DNA from: Burkholderia arboris
GTDB lineage: Bacteria; Pseudomonadota; Gammaproteobacteria; Burkholderiales; Burkholderiaceae
Length of the DNA stretch: 64,000 nucleotides
Direction of reading: 5' to 3'
Assembly: GCF_902499125.1 (NCBI RefSeq)
Contig: NZ_CABVPX010000024.1
Location: 62,001 to 126,000, forward strand
Shown: positions 60,248-64,000 of the stretch, in pieces
Position numbering within the stretch: position 1 is the first letter of the stretch
Layout of the letters: every line of letters starts with the position of its first letter
Translations under genes and position numbers: made by a program
Notes under the pieces: model-generated
Seen by the model: the letters and a program-made list of their open reading frames with translations, nothing else
Database searches by the model: none
Told to the model about the DNA's origin: nothing

Positions 60248-61636
60248 ATGAGTGATACCCCGGTGCAGCCGACGGTCGACGTCGGCTCGGCAGAAACTGA
60301 CTTTGGCACCAAGGGAGTCATCGACCGGTACTTCGGCATTTCGTCGCGCGGCAGCACGCAGCGCACCGAGATCGTTGCCGGCGTCACCACCTTCCTCGCG
60401 ATGGTCTATTCCGTGTTCGTCGTGCCCGGCATGTTCGGCAAGGCCGGCTTCGACACAAGTGCGGTGTTCGTCGCGGTCTGCCTCACCACCGCGTTCGGCT
60501 CGCTGCTGATGGGCCTGTGGGCGAAGCTGCCGATCGCGATCGGCTGCGCGATCTCGCTGACCGCGTTCACCGCATTCGGCCTCGTGCTCGGCAAGGGCCT
60601 GCATCCGACGGTCGCGCTCGGCGCCGTGTTCCTGATGGGCCTCGTGTTCACCGGCATCTCGGTCACCGGCGTGCGTTCGTGGATCCTGCGCAACCTGCCC
60701 GCGGGCGTCGCGCACGGCACGGGTATCGGCATCGGCCTGTTCCTGCTGCTGATCGCATCGAACGACGTCGGTCTCGTGATCAAGAACCCGGGCGCCGGCC
60801 TGCCGGTCTCGCTCGGCCAGATCACCGCGCTCCCGGTCATCATGTCGGTCGTCGGCCTCGCCGCGATCTTCGGCCTCGAGAAGCGTCGCGTGCCGGGCGG
60901 CATCCTGCTCGTCGTGATCGCGATCTCGATCTTCGGCCTGATCTTCGATCCGGCCGTGAAGTACCACGGCATCTTCGCGCTGCCGTCGCTGAGCGCACCG
61001 GGCCACGCATCGCTGATCGGCGCGATGGACATCAAGGGCGCACTGTCGATGGCCGTGCTGCCGAGCGTGCTGGCACTGGTGATGACCGCCGTGTTCGACG
61101 CGACCGGCACGATCCGCGCGGTCGCCGGGCAAGCCGGCCAGCTCGACGAGAACGGCCGCATCATCAACGGCGGCCGCGCACTGACCGCCGATTCGATCAG
61201 CTCGATCTTCTCCGGCTTCCTCGGCGGCGCGCCCGCGGCAGCCTACATCGAGTCGAGCGTCGGCGTGGCCGCCGGCGCGAAGACGGGCCTCGCGGCCGCC
61301 GTGGTCGGCCTGCTGTTCCTCGTCGTGATGTTCTTCTCGCCGCTCGCGGGCCTCGTGCCGTCGTACGCCACCGCGCCGGCACTGATGTACGTCGGCCTGC
61401 TGATGCTCGGCAGCGTGAGCAAGCTGCACATGGACGACATGGTCGACGCGATGTCGGGCCTCGTCTGCGCGGTGTTCATCGTGCTGACCGCGAACATCGT
61501 GACGGGCATCATGCTCGGCTTCTCGACGCTCGTGATCGGCCGCATCGCCAGCGGCGAATTCCGCAAGCTCAACGTCGGCACCGTGCTCATCGCGGCCGTG
61601 CTCGTCACCTTCTATCTCGGCGGCTGGGCCATCTGA
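60248..61636 (+). CDS. NCS2-family purine permease (AzgA/PbuG type)
   Basis: The 462-residue transporter has about 12-14 membrane segments and AzgA-type features: GISSRGSTQRTEIVAGVTTF, FLAMVYSVFVVPGMFGKAGF, GCAISLTAFTAFGLVLGKGL, and TADSISSIFSGFLGGAPAAA YIESSVGVAAGAKTGLAAAV in the conserved TM8-9 region. Members take up adenine, guanine or hypoxanthine with protons. It is a single-gene unit closed by a strong intrinsic terminator (61724-61756). Which base it carries cannot be told. Confidence 0.9.
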   Translation: MSDTPVQPTVDVGSAETDFGTKGVIDRYFGISSRGSTQRTEIVAGVTTFLAMVYSVFVVPGMFGKAGFDTSAVFVAVCLTTAFGSLLMGLWAKLPIAIGCAISLTAFTAFGLVLGKGLHPTVALGAVFLMGLVFTGISVTGVRSWILRNLPAGVAHGTGIGIGLFLLLIASNDVGLVIKNPGAGLPVSLGQITALPVIMSVVGLAAIFGLEKRRVPGGILLVVIAISIFGLIFDPAVKYHGIFALPSLSAPGHASLIGAMDIKGALSMAVLPSVLALVMTAVFDATGTIRAVAGQAGQLDENGRIINGGRALTADSISSIFSGFLGGAPAAAYIESSVGVAAGAKTGLAAAVVGLLFLVVMFFSPLAGLVPSYATAPALMYVGLLMLGSVSKLHMDDMVDAMSGLVCAVFIVLTANIVTGIMLGFSTLVIGRIASGEFRKLNVGTVLIAAVLVTFYLGGWAI

Positions 61637-61723
61637 CCGCGAAACATGCGCGACGTCGCCTGCAGAAGGGCGGCGCGCATCGGGACGACGACGTCTCCTC
61701 CACCATCATCGTTGATGGTCTCC

Positions 61724-61756
61724 AAGCCTGGGAACGCAAGTTTCCAGGCTTTTTTT
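61724..61756 (+). terminator. Rho-independent terminator after the purine permease gene
   Basis: AAGCCTGGGAAC (61724-61735) pairs with GTTTCCAGGCTT (61740-61751) around a GCAA loop, with one G-T wobble, followed directly by a run of T to 61756. This is the clearest intrinsic terminator in the window. A small ACCATCA/TGATGGT hairpin lies just upstream. Confidence 0.92.
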
Positions 61757-61851
61757 ATCGGTGCGGCGCAGCACGATGCGCGTCGCCGAAACGGCGCGAC
61801 GCGAATCCGCGCCCGATGCTACGATCGCGCTTTGCCCCTTCAGGAGCCGCG

Positions 61852-62445
61852 ATGAACGCGCTCGGCATCGTCTCCGAATCGAGCACCCGGACCTCGGCGC
61901 GCAAGCCGCCGTTCATTCCGTCGTTCGGTTTCCACGAAGTGCATGAATCGCAGCCGATCGGCGCGCCGCCCGCACGCATCATCGACGCCGTCGCGTCGCT
62001 CGACATGCGCGCCGATCCCGTCATCGACGCGCTGATGATGATGCGCGAATTCCCGGCGGCCGCCGCCGGCGCGCTCCGCAACGGGCCGGCCCGCCCGGAA
62101 CGCGCGCGCTTCGGCTTCAACTCGTTCACGCTGCTCCATCGCGACGACACGTCGCTGTCGCTCGGCCTCGTCGGCCGCTTCTGGCGTCCCGCGCCCGACG
62201 TGCGCACCATCGCCGATGCAGCGGCCTTCATCCGGCACGACGATCCGCGCGATGCGAAGCTGGTGCTCCGGTTCGAGGTCGTCGGGCTCGCATCGGGTGC
62301 GCACATGCTGCGCACGGAAACGTTCATTCATTGCCCGAGCGCGCGCACGCGCTGGCTGTTCACGCCGTACTGGCTCGCGATCCGGCTGGGGAGCGGCTGG
62401 ATCCGGCGCCGCACGCTGGCGGCGGTCGAGATGGCGCTGGCTTAG
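61852..62445 (+). CDS. Uncharacterised protein, possibly SRPBCC-like
   Basis: The 197-residue protein has no signal peptide or membrane segment. Features are GFHEVHESQPIGAPPARIID, then RFGFNSFTLLHRDDTSLSLG, FWRPAPDVRTIADAAAFIRH, KLVLRFEVVGLASGAHMLRT and WLFTPYWLAIRLGSGWIRRR. The order of strands and the final helix look like a START/SRPBCC-type ligand-binding domain, but I cannot name the family. The ATG at 61852 has CAGGAG 5 bases upstream. It is not linked to its neighbours in an obvious way. Confidence 0.75.
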   Translation: MNALGIVSESSTRTSARKPPFIPSFGFHEVHESQPIGAPPARIIDAVASLDMRADPVIDALMMMREFPAAAAGALRNGPARPERARFGFNSFTLLHRDDTSLSLGLVGRFWRPAPDVRTIADAAAFIRHDDPRDAKLVLRFEVVGLASGAHMLRTETFIHCPSARTRWLFTPYWLAIRLGSGWIRRRTLAAVEMALA

Positions 62446-62455
62446 GCGCAATCCA

Positions 62456-62857
62456 TCAGAACGGCTTGATCACGACCAGCCCGACGACGATCGCCGTCGC
62501 GGCCACGACCGCGCCCGCCGCCTGCCCGAGCCACGGTGCCGGCACGACGACCAGATCGTCTCGCTCCATGCGCCGCAGCGTGCCGGCCAGCATGCCGTGC
62601 AGCGCCGACAACGCGACGACGACCGCAAGCTTCACCGACAGCCACGCCGCCCCGAACCAGTGACCGCTCAGCGCGATCGCGATCCCCGTGATCCAGACGA
62701 TCGCGAGTGCAGGCGCCGTCACCGTGCGATCCCAGCGCCGCACCGCGCGATGCACGGCGAGGTTCGCGATCCGGACACCGACGGACAGCATCAGCAGCCC
62801 GCCGGCGAACGTAACGACGGCCGCCACATGCACGGCCTTCAGCACCAGGTAGCTCAT
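62456..62857 (-). CDS. Small CopD-like integral membrane protein
   Basis: The 133-residue protein has four hydrophobic segments and begins MSYLVLKAVHVAAVVTFAGG with His in TM1, as in CopD/DUF2269-type membrane proteins. SGHWFGAAWLSVKLAVVVAL SALHGMLAG contains further His and Trp residues that may bind heme or a metal. The function is unknown. Its ATG overlaps the stop of the upstream DUF3817 gene (ATGA at 62854-62857), so the two are co-translated. Confidence 0.75.
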   Translation of the reverse strand: MSYLVLKAVHVAAVVTFAGGLLMLSVGVRIANLAVHRAVRRWDRTVTAPALAIVWITGIAIALSGHWFGAAWLSVKLAVVVALSALHGMLAGTLRRMERDDLVVVPAPWLGQAAGAVVAATAIVVGLVVIKPF

Positions 62858-63162
62858 TGCGCGTGCCTCCGGCGCGCGATCCATCCGGCACTCGCCAGCC
62901 CCGCGAACGGCACGACGGCCGACAGCACGAGCCGCGCGACCTCGCCCCTGCTCCACAGCCCGCTCGACGCGGTGCCGACGACCGCCCACACATACATCGC
63001 GAACGCGATCCCGTGAACCGGGCCCATGACCGATACCGCGACCGGATAGCCGGCCAGATGCTTGAGCGGCACGGCCACGCACACCAGCACGACGAGCGTG
63101 GTGGCCTCCAGCAACGACAGGTATTGCAGGTTCCGCAATGCATTGCGATCGTCTTGTTTCAT
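62854..63162 (-). CDS. DUF3817 membrane protein
   Basis: The 102-residue protein has three hydrophobic segments and the DUF3817 marks: LRNLQYLSLLEATTLVVLVC, VPLKHLAGYPVAVSVMGPVH, GIAFAMYVWAVVGTA. The GPVHG motif is typical of the family. The function is unknown. The ATG at 63162 is used; a longer upstream frame is non-conserved. It is the first gene of a two-gene membrane-protein operon, divergent from the GlxA-type regulator gene at 63271. Confidence 0.82.
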   Translation of the reverse strand: MKQDDRNALRNLQYLSLLEATTLVVLVCVAVPLKHLAGYPVAVSVMGPVHGIAFAMYVWAVVGTASSGLWSRGEVARLVLSAVVPFAGLASAGWIARRRHAQ

Positions 63163-63270
63163 CGGCAGGGCTCCGGGTTGGTCCACGGCGATTGTCGCGT
63201 GTGGTGCGGGTTCGAGCCATTGGCTAGAATGACATCTTTCAACGGATTCTGGCCACGGCCACGAACGCCA

Positions 63271-64000
63271 TGCACACGGTCGCCGTTCTCGCTTTGCCCG
63301 ATGTCGTCCCGTTCGACCTGGGCGTCGCGTGCGACACGTTCGCGCGCGTGCGGTCGCCCGACGTCGCGCCCGCCTACCGCGTGCGCGTGTGCAGCGAGCA
63401 GCCGCGCGTCGCCGGCGACCTGTTCGAGCTGCGCCCGCCGTTTCGTCTCGACGCACTGGCCGACGCCGATACGATCATCGTCCCCGGCACGTCCGTGCCG
63501 CTCGCGCCCACACCGCGCCGCGCGATCGCCGCCCTGTGCGATGCGGCCGCGCGCGGTTGCCGGATCGCGTCGATCTGCAGCGGCGCGTTCGTGCTCGCGG
63601 AAGCCGGGCTGCTCGACGGCCTGCGCGCGACGACGCACTGGCTCGCGGCCGCCGAACTCGCGCGCCGCTATCCGGACGTCGAGGTCGACCCGAATGTGCT
63701 GTTCGTCGACAACGGGCAGATCCTGACGTCGGCCGGCGCGGCGGCCGGCCTCGATCTGTGCCTGCACATGATCCAGGCCGACTACGGCGCGGCGGTCGCC
63801 GTCGACGCCGCCCGCGCCGCGGTGGCACCGCGCGTGCGCGAAGGCGGGCAGGCGCAGTTCATCGCGCCCGAATGGCCGGCCGGCAGCGACGGGCTGCACG
63901 ACCTGATGGACTGGCTGCAGGCGAACCTGCGCAAGCCGCTCACGCTCGATGCGATGGCCCGCCACGCATTGACGAGCGTGCGCACGCTGACGCGACGCTT
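63271..64000 (+). CDS. GlxA-type AraC regulator with DJ-1/PfpI domain, 3' end cut by the window
   Basis: The frame starts at ATG 63271 and runs off the right edge after 243 codons. The N-terminal part is a DJ-1/PfpI-like domain (MHTVAVLALPDVVPFDLGVA, DTIIVPGTSVPLAP, and CRIASICSGAFVLAEAGLLD with the cysteine elbow), as in GlxA-family AraC regulators. The first AraC helix-turn-helix begins at LTLDAMARHALTSVRTLTRR near the edge. Such regulators respond to small metabolites. Its target is probably nearby, possibly beyond the edge. Confidence 0.85.

Noticed and set aside
60517..62445. 642-codon plus-strand frame across the purine permease gene and beyond
   Set aside because: The first two thirds are an out-of-frame shadow of the permease and it crosses a strong terminator; only the last part, from 61852, is a plausible gene.

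Overview
The window is GC-rich DNA of a Burkholderia, most likely a member of the Burkholderia cepacia complex. The evidence is the llpE-ceoA-ceoB-opcM efflux operon with its divergent LysR gene ceoR in the order known from B. cenocepacia and B. pseudomallei (there bpeT-llpE-bpeEF-oprC), the DUF4148 secreted protein, the Porin_4-type porin, and strong G/C preference at third codon positions. The dense mix of regulators, transporters and small catabolic operons suggests a secondary replicon, but this is inference. I see no rRNA, tRNA, insertion sequence, integrase or CRISPR array.

Layout. 1-970: an edge-truncated tautomerase gene divergent from a TetR gene. 1067-9142: the RND multidrug efflux operon and its LysR regulator. 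9481-11990: a DUF4148 secreted protein preceded by an unusual twin-hairpin leader, a 30-residue ORF, a NUP-family protein and a LysE exporter. 12062-14078: selD and an EamA transporter. 14112-18754: a porin facing an N-formylglutamate amidohydrolase / IclR / YfcC-permease operon, with two nearly identical 19-bp palindromes between them. 18864-23352: gabR divergent from gabT-gabD. 23647-27437: a type VI secretion lipase effector (Tle3-like) and its DUF2875 adaptor (Tla3-like), below a strikingly AT-rich gap (27445-28712). 28713-32585: an Aer-like chemoreceptor, a methyltransferase, a GNAT acetyltransferase and a DUF523 protein. 32685-34902: pcaF and a divergent IclR gene.

34964-39033: an M81 peptidase and MFS transporter with a divergent LysR gene. 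39179-42226: a periplasmic amino-acid-binding protein and a desuccinylase-family amidohydrolase with a divergent LysR gene. 42261-44839: an M20 amidohydrolase and an MHS-family transporter. 45059-47345: acuR-acuI and an AhpD-like protein. 47436-49058: an SDR and a TetR gene. 49260-50735: zwf. 50822-58192: a LysR gene, an MFS exporter, a MoaF-like protein, an LLM oxidoreductase, then an aldo-keto reductase, an Old Yellow Enzyme, a secreted cyclase and a DUF3455 protein. 58315-59706: an O-methyltransferase and a TetR gene. 60248-64000: an NCS2 purine permease, an uncharacterised protein, two small membrane proteins and an edge-truncated GlxA-type regulator.

The recurring theme is a local regulator beside a transporter plus one to three enzymes. 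In several modules the candidate operators can be read directly: paired palindromes for the IclR module, paired sites for acuR, for the TetR/SDR pair, and for the LysR gene at 50822 (one site at its own promoter, another about 2.7 kb away before the aldo-keto reductase operon). These paired sites, the twin-hairpin leader and the Tle3/Tla3 island are the parts that most deserve follow-up. All functional calls come from reading the translated sequences; no database search was run.
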